Positions 24,601-32,397 of a stretch of 32,824 nt of DNA are shown here, piece by piece; position 1 is the first letter of the stretch, and each line of letters starts with the position of its first letter. The stretch is taken from positions 1 through 32,824 of IMG/VR virus record IMGVR_UViG_3300031841_003252; one strand, 5' to 3'. Source of the stretch: a virus. The notes under the pieces are model-generated. The model was given only the letters and a program-made list of their open reading frames with translations. It had not been told where the DNA came from and did not search any database. The translations under genes were made by a program, and so were the position numbers.

Positions 24601-25710
24601 TTAATTTATAACTTTGAAATAGAAGTCATCAAATGTTTGAATGTCATCGCCGCCCTCTCTTTCTACCTTCAATTTAATTTTGTAATATCTATCTGGAAAA
24701 AATGAATCCATACGTAATTTGAAAAAACTGCCATTCACATCACAATCTATCTGTGTAGCATTTGTATCAAATGGTATGATGGTATCATTTGTTATAGAAT
24801 CACAAATACTGTAAAAACTAGATGTGGGTAATCTGTTTGTTGTGATAAAAAATGATGCAGTAGAATATGATTTGGTAGGAAATTCTGGACGGGCTCCTAT
24901 TCTAAACTTTGCTATATCTGTAGGTCGATATTCTGGTTTGATATTTTTAATGTATGGTACATATGTCTCAGTTGATATTTCAGCTGATGATGTGTTAGAA
25001 AATGATGCGTCATTCCATGCCACTTCAAGCCTAGGCACATAAACCGTATTTGTTTCTCTACTAAAGAACTTTATGGAACCTAAAATATCACCTGATAATT
25101 CGTCGTTTAAAGAACGTTTAACAATGAAACCATTGTTATCTATATCCTGATCAACCCAATGCTTGACTATGTCAGTAACATTCATTCTGATGTCAGGTAT
25201 TTCATTGTTAAATGATTGTGATGCTCTATACGTGGCTCCAGTTAACCAGGTACCACCTCCGATGTTTGTAGCAGATCCTGAACCAACTGATTCAGCTGAC
25301 CCGGTATTCCAAAATACTGCATTTGGCGTTCCAGACCTATAATACCATGATACTCCATTTCTCGTTTCTGGTTCATCTGAAAATAATCCATTTCCATTGG
25401 TCCATGATTCTGATACCGCATAAGCTTCTAATGTATATTGTTGTTTCAGATCATTAGATTGATTAGAAGTGATGGTCATATAAACTGATGATGTATCCAA
25501 ATTAGGTATACGACCAGCATTTATTTCAGTCCGTAATGTATCAATCTGACTTCCGAAGTCTACTAAAAATCTGGTATTGAATGTGTTACTGAAATCATCT
25601 GAAGCTGATGAGATCTTTGTCAATTCTAATATTTGATCGACACCAGTATTTCTTTCAGGGAACCGTTCATATATCGTGGCATCACGCTCAGCATAAAATA
25701 TTCTATACAT
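24601..25710 (-). CDS. Structural protein with DNRLRE-like beta-sandwich domain
   Basis: A 369-residue protein. Residues about 1-235 resemble the DNRLRE/CBM96-type beta-sandwich found in cell-surface and phage structural proteins. An early segment with A-T-I-Y-E-R-F-P and N-T-G-V-D (about 11-25) precedes a long loop. A D-I-V-K-H-W-V-D-Q segment then precedes N-N-G-F-I-V-K (about 183-201). Such domains often bind polysaccharides. The C-terminal about 130 residues form a separate beta-rich domain ending in F-Y-F-K-V-I-N. The ATG lies 1 base after the gp6 stop, with a strong AGGAG ribosome binding site located inside gp6, so it is translated from the same message. It is likely a peripheral baseplate or short fibre component. 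Function is inferred from fold resemblance and position only. Confidence 0.7.
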   Translation of the reverse strand: MYRIFYAERDATIYERFPERNTGVDQILELTKISSASDDFSNTFNTRFLVDFGSQIDTLRTEINAGRIPNLDTSSVYMTITSNQSNDLKQQYTLEAYAVSESWTNGNGLFSDEPETRNGVSWYYRSGTPNAVFWNTGSAESVGSGSATNIGGGTWLTGATYRASQSFNNEIPDIRMNVTDIVKHWVDQDIDNNGFIVKRSLNDELSGDILGSIKFFSRETNTVYVPRLEVAWNDASFSNTSSAEISTETYVPYIKNIKPEYRPTDIAKFRIGARPEFPTKSYSTASFFITTNRLPTSSFYSICDSITNDTIIPFDTNATQIDCDVNGSFFKLRMDSFFPDRYYKIKLKVEREGGDDIQTFDDFYFKVIN

Positions 25711-25711
25711 A

Positions 25712-27571
25712 TCAGTCTCCTATGGTTCTACCTTTTATATCTTGATTAGGATATTTCACTTCGAAAATACATGGATCTAAACTTGGATAAATGATTCCAT
25801 TTTTTGTAGCAGCTGTTATGTCATATACATTACCTGAATATCCTTGTGCTGTTGAATAAACGTTGGTAATATTCAAACTATTCACTGTCTGTACACCTTC
25901 TATTCGATCCAGATCAGCTTTTATGGCATTCATATCAATCGATCCATTGATTTGAGCTCGTTCATTTGACATCAGAAACTTGAGGCGTTCAATACATCTG
26001 AGCACTGTTTCTGAATTGCTATATGTAGGTCTTACTGTGATTTCAAAATCTATGGCTATGTTAATAATGAATGCGTCTTTGATATTCAAAGCATCTGTCA
26101 ACATTCTATATTCAGATAAATAAGTTCTTAGATTTTCCTTCAGAGCAACATTAGCTGATGTGAAATTACGATTCTCATCATATGTCAAAATGTACACGTT
26201 GAGGGCTAATGGATTTTGTATAGTATATGCTGGATATGCTGTCGTCCTAGTATCAATTTGAGTATCACCAATAACAAAGGCTTTTTCGACTGCCCCAAAT
26301 CTTGTTGGCATGGCATATATTCTGGATATGTAATCTTCTCTTGTAATGGCTCTGTTCTGCGCGGCAAACGATGCCATGGCATTTTGTCTTATATGCTCTA
26401 TATCCGTGAAATCATTTCCACCGGTGGCTGGTTCTTCATTTGTAACGGCCAATGTTTCTGCTATCAATTCAAAATTTAATGTATTATAACTTTGATTCAA
26501 TATGTTAAAACTTACTATGTTATTAATTGTATTAGCAGTTTGATTATCACCTATACCTCCACCGGTGGTGTATGTGACAGTTAATGATGTATTGTTAGGA
26601 GCTAATCCATAAGTACTGGTATACAGAAAATTGGATGGATCTAAATTATTTAATGTTTCTCTCCTAAGATATTCCAATCCCAAACCTACGTTTTTTGGAT
26701 TAGGTATGATTTCTTCATCAGCATCTGAACTGATACCAGAACCGAATTGAATCTCAACTCTATTATCATCTCGAGTTCTTGTAATGAATCTTCTAGGAGT
26801 TTTTCTAAGTTTCAGAATATAAGGCACAGATGATGCAAATTGACTCAATGAAGGATCATTGAAAGGTATGTTTAAAACATCTTCAAAGACTGTATCTTGT
26901 GCCAGATAATCTACTTCACGCCATGTATTATTTGATGTATCTACTATGGATACAATATCAACAACATCATCATCAGGTAAAACAATTTTTTCATATGGTT
27001 TAGGATCATTGAATTGAAATGACTCTGTTCTCACAGTACCTGACACGACTTGTACATGTTTTTTCAATAAGTAATTTACAGGATCGCCATTGCTATCCAG
27101 ATCATACACAGTTATTTCTGGATCTACTCTGAAATCAATAGGTTCTACGGTTCTGAATTCTATATTATTTTCAGAATTCACAACCATGCCAGCCTCTACA
27201 GATAATGCTTGTCGCATGTCCGGTTCAATGTTAGCGCCTGATCCAATACTTGAAACCAAATGATATACAGATAATGTACATGTTGCCGGCGTACGATTTC
27301 TTGGTTTATATCCAAATAACTGTGCCATCTCCATGACATTTTTTCTTTCATGTGCTAAAGATAATATAGATTCTCTGAAAGAAGTATCAGTATAAAATGA
27401 TAATACATCGCCTACATATGAAGCCATTTCCATGAACATCATACCAGGAGATGACTCATTGAAATCACCATATGTATCTGGAAAATATGTTTTTGTAAAA
27501 TTGATAAGATTCTGACGAAACTGTGCAAAATCTTTATTCAAATATCTTACGTCTTTTTTAACTATACTCAT
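25712..27571 (-). CDS. gp6: Baseplate wedge subunit, gp6-like (baseplate J family)
   Basis: A 619-residue homologue of T4 gp6, the wedge protein that forms the inner ring of the contractile baseplate; the family includes P2 gpJ. The diagnostic N-terminal region is present: a Y-L-N-K-D-F stretch near 10-15, N-E-S-S-P-G-M-M near 38-45, then M-A-S-Y-V-G-D-V-L-S-F-Y-T-D near 49-62. This is followed by M-A-Q-L-F-G-Y-K-P-R-N near 82-92, the hallmark of gp6-type proteins. The C-terminal domain includes the R-E-D-Y-I-S-R segment near 406 and the usual final beta-rich part. Length is close to T4 gp6 (660 residues). The gene follows gp25 by 9 bases with an AGGAA ribosome binding site, the same gp25-gp6 order seen in many T4-like phages. 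Confidence 0.92.
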   Translation of the reverse strand: MSIVKKDVRYLNKDFAQFRQNLINFTKTYFPDTYGDFNESSPGMMFMEMASYVGDVLSFYTDTSFRESILSLAHERKNVMEMAQLFGYKPRNRTPATCTLSVYHLVSSIGSGANIEPDMRQALSVEAGMVVNSENNIEFRTVEPIDFRVDPEITVYDLDSNGDPVNYLLKKHVQVVSGTVRTESFQFNDPKPYEKIVLPDDDVVDIVSIVDTSNNTWREVDYLAQDTVFEDVLNIPFNDPSLSQFASSVPYILKLRKTPRRFITRTRDDNRVEIQFGSGISSDADEEIIPNPKNVGLGLEYLRRETLNNLDPSNFLYTSTYGLAPNNTSLTVTYTTGGGIGDNQTANTINNIVSFNILNQSYNTLNFELIAETLAVTNEEPATGGNDFTDIEHIRQNAMASFAAQNRAITREDYISRIYAMPTRFGAVEKAFVIGDTQIDTRTTAYPAYTIQNPLALNVYILTYDENRNFTSANVALKENLRTYLSEYRMLTDALNIKDAFIINIAIDFEITVRPTYSNSETVLRCIERLKFLMSNERAQINGSIDMNAIKADLDRIEGVQTVNSLNITNVYSTAQGYSGNVYDITAATKNGIIYPSLDPCIFEVKYPNQDIKGRTIGD

Positions 27572-27580
27572 TTTTTATTC

Positions 27581-28213
27581 CTAATAAGAAAAACTAACAC
27601 TATTCGGATCAACTCCAGCTAACGGTGTACCGCCAGTAATGGAACCTCCATTGAAATTACCAACTGCCGTTAATTGCCCAACTGGGCCAGCGATTAGATT
27701 ACCTTGAGAATCAGTGACTGGAGTATTATCTTCTATTATTGATATGTTTTCATTTCCGGCTAAAATATTGATAACTCTATTAGCTCCTTGTGGATTGATT
27801 ACAACAGATAACTGAATCAGATATGATCCTTTATCGATATTTTCGAATAAACGCAGATCAGTTACTCCGATATATGGTAACCAGAAAGCAATTTTTTCTT
27901 TGATATTATTTTCCAGATAATCTTCCAAATCCTGTGTTATGTTTTCAAATAATGCATTGAAAATATCAGTGCCCAGATCTGGTTGCATAAATCTTTCACC
28001 TGTTCGTGTTAACAATAAACTTTTCAAATTTGAAACAGCTTGTTCCACAGTGTCATATGATGATTCAAATACCCCAGCACCATCTAATGATCCAGACGAA
28101 TAATTTTGAAATGGAGATCGGCCTCCGACTACACCTTTATTAAACGGTAACTTAATACCTAATGCAGTCCGACCAGCAGGTATCGGTTGATATGTAAATA
28201 CTGTCCGAGCCAA
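27581..28213 (-). CDS. gp25: Baseplate wedge subunit, gp25-like, TTG start
   Basis: A 210-residue homologue of T4 gp25 (GPW/gp25 lysozyme-like fold), the wedge protein that helps nucleate sheath assembly. The signature L-L-L-T-R-T-G-E-R-F-M at 66-76, followed by P-D-L-G-T-D-I near 78-84, is typical of the family. It is longer than T4 gp25 (132 residues), with about 30 extra residues at the N-terminus and a G/T-rich C-terminal extension of about 50. The start codon is TTG (complement of 28211-28213), directly abutting the TAA of the preceding gene, with an AGGGA-type ribosome binding site upstream. No ATG occurs before the conserved core in a suitable position, so TTG is the best choice. The gene is directly followed by gp6. 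Confidence 0.9.
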   Translation of the reverse strand: MARTVFTYQPIPAGRTALGIKLPFNKGVVGGRSPFQNYSSGSLDGAGVFESSYDTVEQAVSNLKSLLLTRTGERFMQPDLGTDIFNALFENITQDLEDYLENNIKEKIAFWLPYIGVTDLRLFENIDKGSYLIQLSVVINPQGANRVINILAGNENISIIEDNTPVTDSQGNLIAGPVGQLTAVGNFNGGSITGGTPLAGVDPNSVSFSY

Positions 28214-28630
28214 TTATACAATCCCTTTCTTCTTATCAATTGCTTTCATCAATCCAGAGTAGTCCTTATTCATAAGATTAAGAACATTTGCAACTGCTTC
28301 ATTTGATGTATCAACAGGACGGCCATCAATATCAGTCATTGGAGTGACATCAGGCTCTGAACTCATCATGCTCAATCCAGATTCTACTAATGGCCCTGAA
28401 TTCATTTCAGCAAAATTTGTAGACGTCGCTGTATCATTTAATAAATCATTCAGTATAGAATTTTTTGAAAATGTTTTCTTTGTCACAGGTTTTCTGCGTT
28501 GAGGTTTACTTGGCAATGTTTGCCGTTGTTCTACTAACACATCTTTCAGGATAGGCAGCAATTCTTCTGTGAGTACATCTCTCATTTCCTGCCTGATCAT
28601 TTGCCGTAAAGCTTGTGTAAATTTACCCAT
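28214..28630 (-). CDS. Small virion-associated protein with amphipathic N-terminal helix
   Basis: A 138-residue protein that I cannot assign to a named family. Residues 1-35 form a strongly amphipathic, charged helix (L-R-Q-M-I-R-Q-E-M-R near 8-17, then L20-T-E22). It is strikingly like the leader of the 187-residue head protein (L-R-Q at 8-10 and L-x-E at 20-22). The middle is K/R/S/T-rich and probably disordered, and the C-terminus (about 108-138) has a helical segment ending K-K-K-G-I-V. It lies between the M15 peptidase and gp25 genes, so a minor baseplate or tail component is the conservative reading. Packaging into the head is an alternative, suggested by the leader. The ATG is preceded by a 37-base gap with the ATATTTATAG motif 12 bases upstream. 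Confidence 0.65.
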   Translation of the reverse strand: MGKFTQALRQMIRQEMRDVLTEELLPILKDVLVEQRQTLPSKPQRRKPVTKKTFSKNSILNDLLNDTATSTNFAEMNSGPLVESGLSMMSSEPDVTPMTDIDGRPVDTSNEAVANVLNLMNKDYSGLMKAIDKKKGIV

Positions 28631-28642
28631 AGTACTATTTTA

Positions 28643-28652
28643 CTATAAATAT
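28643..28652 (-). promoter_or_regulatory. Candidate late promoter-like element, ATATTTATAG in sense orientation
   Basis: This copy lies in the 37-base gap between the M15 peptidase gene and the 138-residue gene, 12 bases before the ATG. It would head the gp25-gp6-structural gene run. It is followed by TAAAATAG, close to the sequence after the 17046-17055 copy. Confidence 0.4.
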
Positions 28653-28667
28653 GAATTGTAATGGAAT

Positions 28668-29813
28668 TTATACTATGTTTTGTTCGATAATCAAGGACTG
28701 TGTAGATTCCTCGAATACGTAAACTGCTGATGTGAATGGTCGATCTGGGACTGTACCATTGTCTACTAATCTTCTAGACTTTTCAGCGCGCGAAATTGAT
28801 TCCTTACTATCAGGCGGATCAGGATGTACAGATAAATGGAAATGTGCCGCAGATGCTGCAGCAGATGGGTGATTGTATTCATCTATGAATCTGAAAATAG
28901 GCTCACCATCTGCCCTGACATTACTCGGCGATCCGGATATACCATGTAAAATGTCTGCGACTCTTGGTATATTTCTTCCAGCAGGAAGTACTACAAAATC
29001 CATGGACATACCTCTGGTATGATTACTTGTATATCCTAAATCTTGATGAAATATGTCATTACCTCCTGTCATAGCAAGACTTACCTCTGGCATTTCTTGT
29101 TTTATCTCACTCAATGCAAATATGAGCCAATTGGCCATTAGATTTGATATATCACCACCATTGGACATTTCACCAACTGGTCGGCCGGTTCTGCGTTTAC
29201 CTTTTTCTCCATATTCTAAAGCTCTTAACACTCTACGTACTCTGTTAGCATTTGGATGACCTATACTATCTATCGGTAACCATTTTATACCAGAATAGTC
29301 TCCTTTATTGTAATCTTCTCGTTGTATTGAAGCAATACCCCATGATGGTATAAATGGCGGGACGCCAAAAGCAATAGGTGTGGCCTCCGCAGTACCTGTA
29401 CTGAACCATTGATGTATCGCATCAGCCATAGCCTTGGCACAGTCTTCCATAGATCTAGCTTCTGCCACATTCTGAGCCATCACTTTCTGTAACACTGTGT
29501 CTAATGGTTGAGGTGGTTTTGTACCTTTGTATAAAGGTAACATTCCTATAGCAACTCCTTGAGCAAATCTAGGCAATTGTTTTTCCAATATTGGTATACC
29601 GGCTGAAAAAAGACCACCTGGAAATTTGCTTAACACTCTTAAAATGGTTTTACCAAATGCATCTACAGTAGCCGATGGCGGTACTACGCCTCTGCTGTAT
29701 TCCACAATGGCTTCAAAGATCTGAATAAACTTGTCTTTGCTAGTAGCATTAACATCCAGATCAGAAAAAACAGCTACTAGACTTTCTGTCAATTTGTCTT
29801 TGTCTAATGGCAT
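28668..29813 (-). CDS. Baseplate-associated peptidoglycan peptidase, M15 (D-Ala-D-Ala carboxypeptidase/VanY)-like
   Basis: A 381-residue protein with a zinc-peptidase core at residues about 245-330. S263-N-H265-T-R-G-M-S-M-D272 fits the M15 consensus SxHxxGxAxD, with S in place of A. A second metal-binding H-F-H follows at H324-F-H326, with D311/E312 upstream as possible acid residues. H265, D272 and H326 would bind zinc. M15 enzymes cut D-Ala-D-Ala or stem-peptide bonds in peptidoglycan. Residues 1-150 are a separate helical domain, probably for virion attachment. The gene lies directly after the gp5-like spike gene, a position where T4 places its gp5 lysozyme domain. A peptidase for local cell-wall opening during injection is therefore the best reading. 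A free lysis endolysin is less likely, because the gene sits inside the baseplate cluster and has no signal peptide. Confidence 0.8.
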   Translation of the reverse strand: MPLDKDKLTESLVAVFSDLDVNATSKDKFIQIFEAIVEYSRGVVPPSATVDAFGKTILRVLSKFPGGLFSAGIPILEKQLPRFAQGVAIGMLPLYKGTKPPQPLDTVLQKVMAQNVAEARSMEDCAKAMADAIHQWFSTGTAEATPIAFGVPPFIPSWGIASIQREDYNKGDYSGIKWLPIDSIGHPNANRVRRVLRALEYGEKGKRRTGRPVGEMSNGGDISNLMANWLIFALSEIKQEMPEVSLAMTGGNDIFHQDLGYTSNHTRGMSMDFVVLPAGRNIPRVADILHGISGSPSNVRADGEPIFRFIDEYNHPSAAASAAHFHLSVHPDPPDSKESISRAEKSRRLVDNGTVPDRPFTSAVYVFEESTQSLIIEQNIV

Positions 29814-29817
29814 AACA

Positions 29818-30951
29818 TTATTGTCTCATGTTTCGTAAACTGCTTAACAGATCTTGTATCTTTGTAGCATTAGTAGCTGGCCCTGTAGGTCCTACTCCTG
29901 TAACAAAGGTAGCCTGTGCAGAAGTCAATGCAGCTAATTCAGTTAACATACCTTCTAATATATCAAACATCTTGTCCATGTCCATTGCCCAACCAGGCGT
30001 TGCAATGCCAACAGTTTTTCCGCCTGATAATAATATTTCATCTTGTTTGGAATTGAAAATCAAACGATCTGATGTTAATACTATCTGTGGACTTCTGTAA
30101 TCAGTTAATGGTGCAAAACCACGCAATCGTTTTGGTTGTGACAATGTCATGTTCTGTATGCGTTGATTACTAGATAACATGATAGTACTGTCATCGAGAT
30201 CTGGATTTTCTATAGAAAATTTTGTGTCAGGATCATTATCATTGATACCGCATGTGATGGCAATGAACGGATCATTTGTGGATTCACCTTTCCAATATGG
30301 ATACTTAACATATTCTTTGGTAGATTGATTGTTTATTGTATGTGTAGATGATAATCTTATAGCATTACCAAATCTACTCTGAAACAGATGATCACCTTGA
30401 AATGACTGCAGAGGTTTCACTTCTTTTTCTATGAATGATATCAATCTACGAGGATCTATCTGATTTCGTCGAGCTCGTTGTATACTATCTATACTTTCTT
30501 CATTGCCTGCATGTACATCTGGATTATCATATTGCGCATTTGGACTAGAAAATATTCCAATGCCTTTATCCAGATTAACCGAATTACGTACAGCCGAATC
30601 ATTTGATCTACCAGTAGTAGTTGCACGTGGCATTGGCCTAACATTATGATTAATGTTACCTAAAACGGATATAGCTGATATGTAATAATATGTTTGGCCA
30701 GGTGATACAGAACCCCCACCGCTCGGATCAGTGTTATAATATTCAGGACCGGTGAACAATATGACAGGTTCTCCAGGTAATGGAATATTAATTGTATTGA
30801 CAGATAATGGAAATGCGACTGCATATCCTGTCTCAGTAGCCACCGGTATCATACCATACTGAGTTTGATTGACAAAGTTATTATAATCAGCAGTATCTAA
30901 AACTGTACCAACTGACAATGTTAAGTTTCTACCTGTCGGATTCTGCTGCAT
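29818..30951 (-). CDS. Putative gp5-like baseplate hub/central spike protein
   Basis: A 377-residue protein. The N-terminal half contains an OB-fold-like region. Residues about 190-235 include a G-D-H-L-F-Q-S-R-F-G-N-A-I-R segment (near 193-206), which resembles the OB-fold of T4 gp5 and gpV-type spike proteins. The following region near 285-325 has the S-P-Q-I-V-L-T-S-D-R-L-I-F-N-S pattern, typical of the beta-helical spike transition. The C-terminal about 60 residues are helical and Q/T-rich. No lysozyme domain is present, in contrast to T4 gp5. The enzymatic activity appears instead to be supplied by the adjacent M15 peptidase gene. The start overlaps the preceding gene by 23 bases, which suggests coupled translation. 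Assignment rests on motif pattern and gene order. Confidence 0.65.
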   Translation of the reverse strand: MQQNPTGRNLTLSVGTVLDTADYNNFVNQTQYGMIPVATETGYAVAFPLSVNTINIPLPGEPVILFTGPEYYNTDPSGGGSVSPGQTYYYISAISVLGNINHNVRPMPRATTTGRSNDSAVRNSVNLDKGIGIFSSPNAQYDNPDVHAGNEESIDSIQRARRNQIDPRRLISFIEKEVKPLQSFQGDHLFQSRFGNAIRLSSTHTINNQSTKEYVKYPYWKGESTNDPFIAITCGINDNDPDTKFSIENPDLDDSTIMLSSNQRIQNMTLSQPKRLRGFAPLTDYRSPQIVLTSDRLIFNSKQDEILLSGGKTVGIATPGWAMDMDKMFDILEGMLTELAALTSAQATFVTGVGPTGPATNATKIQDLLSSLRNMRQ

Positions 30952-31324
30952 TTGAGTTTAGATTTTTATCAGTCTTGTTACTGTCCTTGATCTTTTCAAT
31001 TTCTTCCTCAGCTGTTTTCAATAACTGATCACGTTCTTCATCTGTCAATAACAAACTGCCTTCATCATCACGCTTATTGCCGGCAACTAATCGTTGCACA
31101 ACTGCTGCTAACTTTACTAGAGCATCATCATTTTTAACTGATACTTCTAAATAATCCTTGATCATAGGAACAATAACAGTGGCATCACCGACATTGTTTA
31201 TCATTGGCTGTAACTCCTTAATAAGACCTTCTATCTGTCTAGACTTTCGTTTAGAATTATGATAAATGTCCTTCATTAAGTCAGAAAAAGTAGTTCCTTT
31301 GAACAGTTCGAATTCAGTACTCAT
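30929..31324 (-). CDS. Small acidic helical protein, unknown function
   Basis: A 131-residue protein predicted to be almost entirely alpha-helical. The N-terminal half has a mixed-charge helix region with a K-R-K-S-R stretch near 26-30. The C-terminal half is strongly acidic (many D and E) and ends in a likely disordered K/N/S-rich tail. No motif or membrane segment is seen. It lies between the late sigma factor gene and the gp5-like gene, which it overlaps by 23 bases. It could be a hub assembly chaperone or a transcription accessory factor, and nothing in the sequence separates these. The ATATTTATAG motif is 10 bases before the ATG, with an AGAG ribosome binding site between. Confidence 0.6.
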   Translation of the reverse strand: MSTEFELFKGTTFSDLMKDIYHNSKRKSRQIEGLIKELQPMINNVGDATVIVPMIKDYLEVSVKNDDALVKLAAVVQRLVAGNKRDDEGSLLLTDEERDQLLKTAEEEIEKIKDSNKTDKNLNSNAAESDR

Positions 31325-31334
31325 AGACTCTTTT

Positions 31335-31344
31335 CTATAAATAT
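31335..31344 (-). promoter_or_regulatory. Candidate late promoter-like element, ATATTTATAG in sense orientation
   Basis: This copy sits in the 27-base gap between the late sigma factor gene and the 131-residue gene, 10 bases before the ATG. It lies directly after the sigma factor that would be expected to recognise late promoters. Confidence 0.4.
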
Positions 31345-31351
31345 GAAACCG

Positions 31352-32110
31352 TTATATTTCTGTTAACTGACCAGTGCGTAGATATTCTCTGTACATTTCT
31401 TCGAACTGAGACTTCATGATGTTCACAACTTTGGTAATGAATTGTGTCTTCATTCCTGTACGTTCTCTGATCAGAATATATAACGCCTTTTTATTGAAAC
31501 TTTCTAAGGTAGCGCGCAGCCGAAATAATTCTAAAACAGTATCTGCTATCTGTATATCTCGTTCATTTGTAAAATGTCTATTCAGATTAGCGTCATACCA
31601 AGCAACCCATTGATCAATGAAATCTCTTAGATTTTCTTGATGATCTGACAGATTCATTTCTGTGTCTAAATCACGTTCCATGTCAATGGCATCTGTTGTT
31701 GTTCGCGCTTTGAGTTTTTTGTAATTGGTATTATTCTGTATGATCAGATAGTTTCGCGCAATGATAGTGAAATAGGAAAAGGCTTTACCTTTACCTTTCT
31801 GAAACTTTCCGATTTTCTCTGTCATGAATGCCACAACTTCTTTCTGCACATCTTCATAAGGAACATCAAAATATGTGAACTTGAAAGTGTGATACACATT
31901 CTCCACCAACTTATGAAATGGATAATTGATATATTCTTTGAAGATTCTGTCGCGCTTATATTTGTTTTCTTCGCCATTGTAAGCATGAATAGCTTCCTCA
32001 GTTACAAAAGTGAAATATTGCCGCTTATATTTTTTATTTTTGGAAAGTTCCAGTTCTTTCTGACTGCCTTCAGTCCTATACCATTCATAAAATCTATCTA
32101 CACTACTCAT
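31352..32110 (-). CDS. gp55: Late transcription sigma factor, T4 gp55-like
   Basis: A 252-residue homologue of T4 gp55, the small divergent sigma-70-family factor that directs host RNA polymerase to late promoters. The core matches sigma region 2: a Y-E-D-V-Q-K-E segment near 83-89, K-G-K-A-F-S-Y-F-T-I-I-A-R-N-Y-L near 107-122 (the region 2.3/2.4-like helix), and a following basic N-N-T-N-Y-K-K stretch. The C-terminal part is a helical region with a further possible DNA-contacting helix (T-Q-F-I-T-K-V-V near 227). It is longer than T4 gp55 (185 residues), with extra residues at both ends. The ATG overlaps the stop of the membrane-protein gene (TAATG), with an AGGAAG ribosome binding site. Its product should control the structural genes downstream. 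Confidence 0.88.
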   Translation of the reverse strand: MSSVDRFYEWYRTEGSQKELELSKNKKYKRQYFTFVTEEAIHAYNGEENKYKRDRIFKEYINYPFHKLVENVYHTFKFTYFDVPYEDVQKEVVAFMTEKIGKFQKGKGKAFSYFTIIARNYLIIQNNTNYKKLKARTTTDAIDMERDLDTEMNLSDHQENLRDFIDQWVAWYDANLNRHFTNERDIQIADTVLELFRLRATLESFNKKALYILIRERTGMKTQFITKVVNIMKSQFEEMYREYLRTGQLTEI

Positions 32111-32394
32111 TAAAACTTCCTATTGAGTTCTTCTATTATCAATTTGATATCTTTGAATATGAAACCAATTTCATCATCTGATTCAAATGATCCTAAACGA
32201 TCAATTTGCCGCATACGAGAATATGATTCATTTGACATCTTTTTGAGATCATTATAAAATGTATAGTAATTGGTATTGGAATTTTCCAATTCTTCAATAT
32301 ATTCTTCTAATTTTTCTTGTTTACGCATCTGATTCAAATTTAGTAGAATCGATGTTATTAACAATGCTGATGTTGTGATTACTGCTGCTATCAT
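32110..32394 (-). CDS. Small membrane-anchored coiled-coil protein
   Basis: A 94-residue protein. Residues 1-20 form a hydrophobic N-terminal segment (I-A-A-V-I-T-T-S-A-L-L-I-T-S-I-L), a likely signal anchor. A charged coiled-coil (about 24-55) with many E, K and L follows. The conserved-looking C-terminal portion has G-S-F-E-S-D-D-E-I-G-F-I-F-K (about 68-81). I recognise this small protein as common next to the gp55 gene in T4-like environmental phages, but it has no established function. Overlapping stop/start with the sigma factor gene suggests co-expression. It is unlikely to be a holin, since it has only one membrane segment and a long charged domain. Confidence 0.78.
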   Translation of the reverse strand: MIAAVITTSALLITSILLNLNQMRKQEKLEEYIEELENSNTNYYTFYNDLKKMSNESYSRMRQIDRLGSFESDDEIGFIFKDIKLIIEELNRKF

Positions 32395-32397
32395 AAT

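Noticed and set aside
29285-29470. Minus-strand 61-codon open frame inside the M15 peptidase gene.
   Set aside because: Alternative frame within a supported gene; no ribosome binding site or motif.
4026-31344. Plus-strand TATAAATA sequences as T4 late promoters driving rightward transcription.
   Set aside because: They match the T4 late consensus, but every one would drive antisense RNA through a minus-strand gene, and there are no rightward genes. I read them as the complement of a sense-strand element instead; the orientation is flagged as a puzzle.
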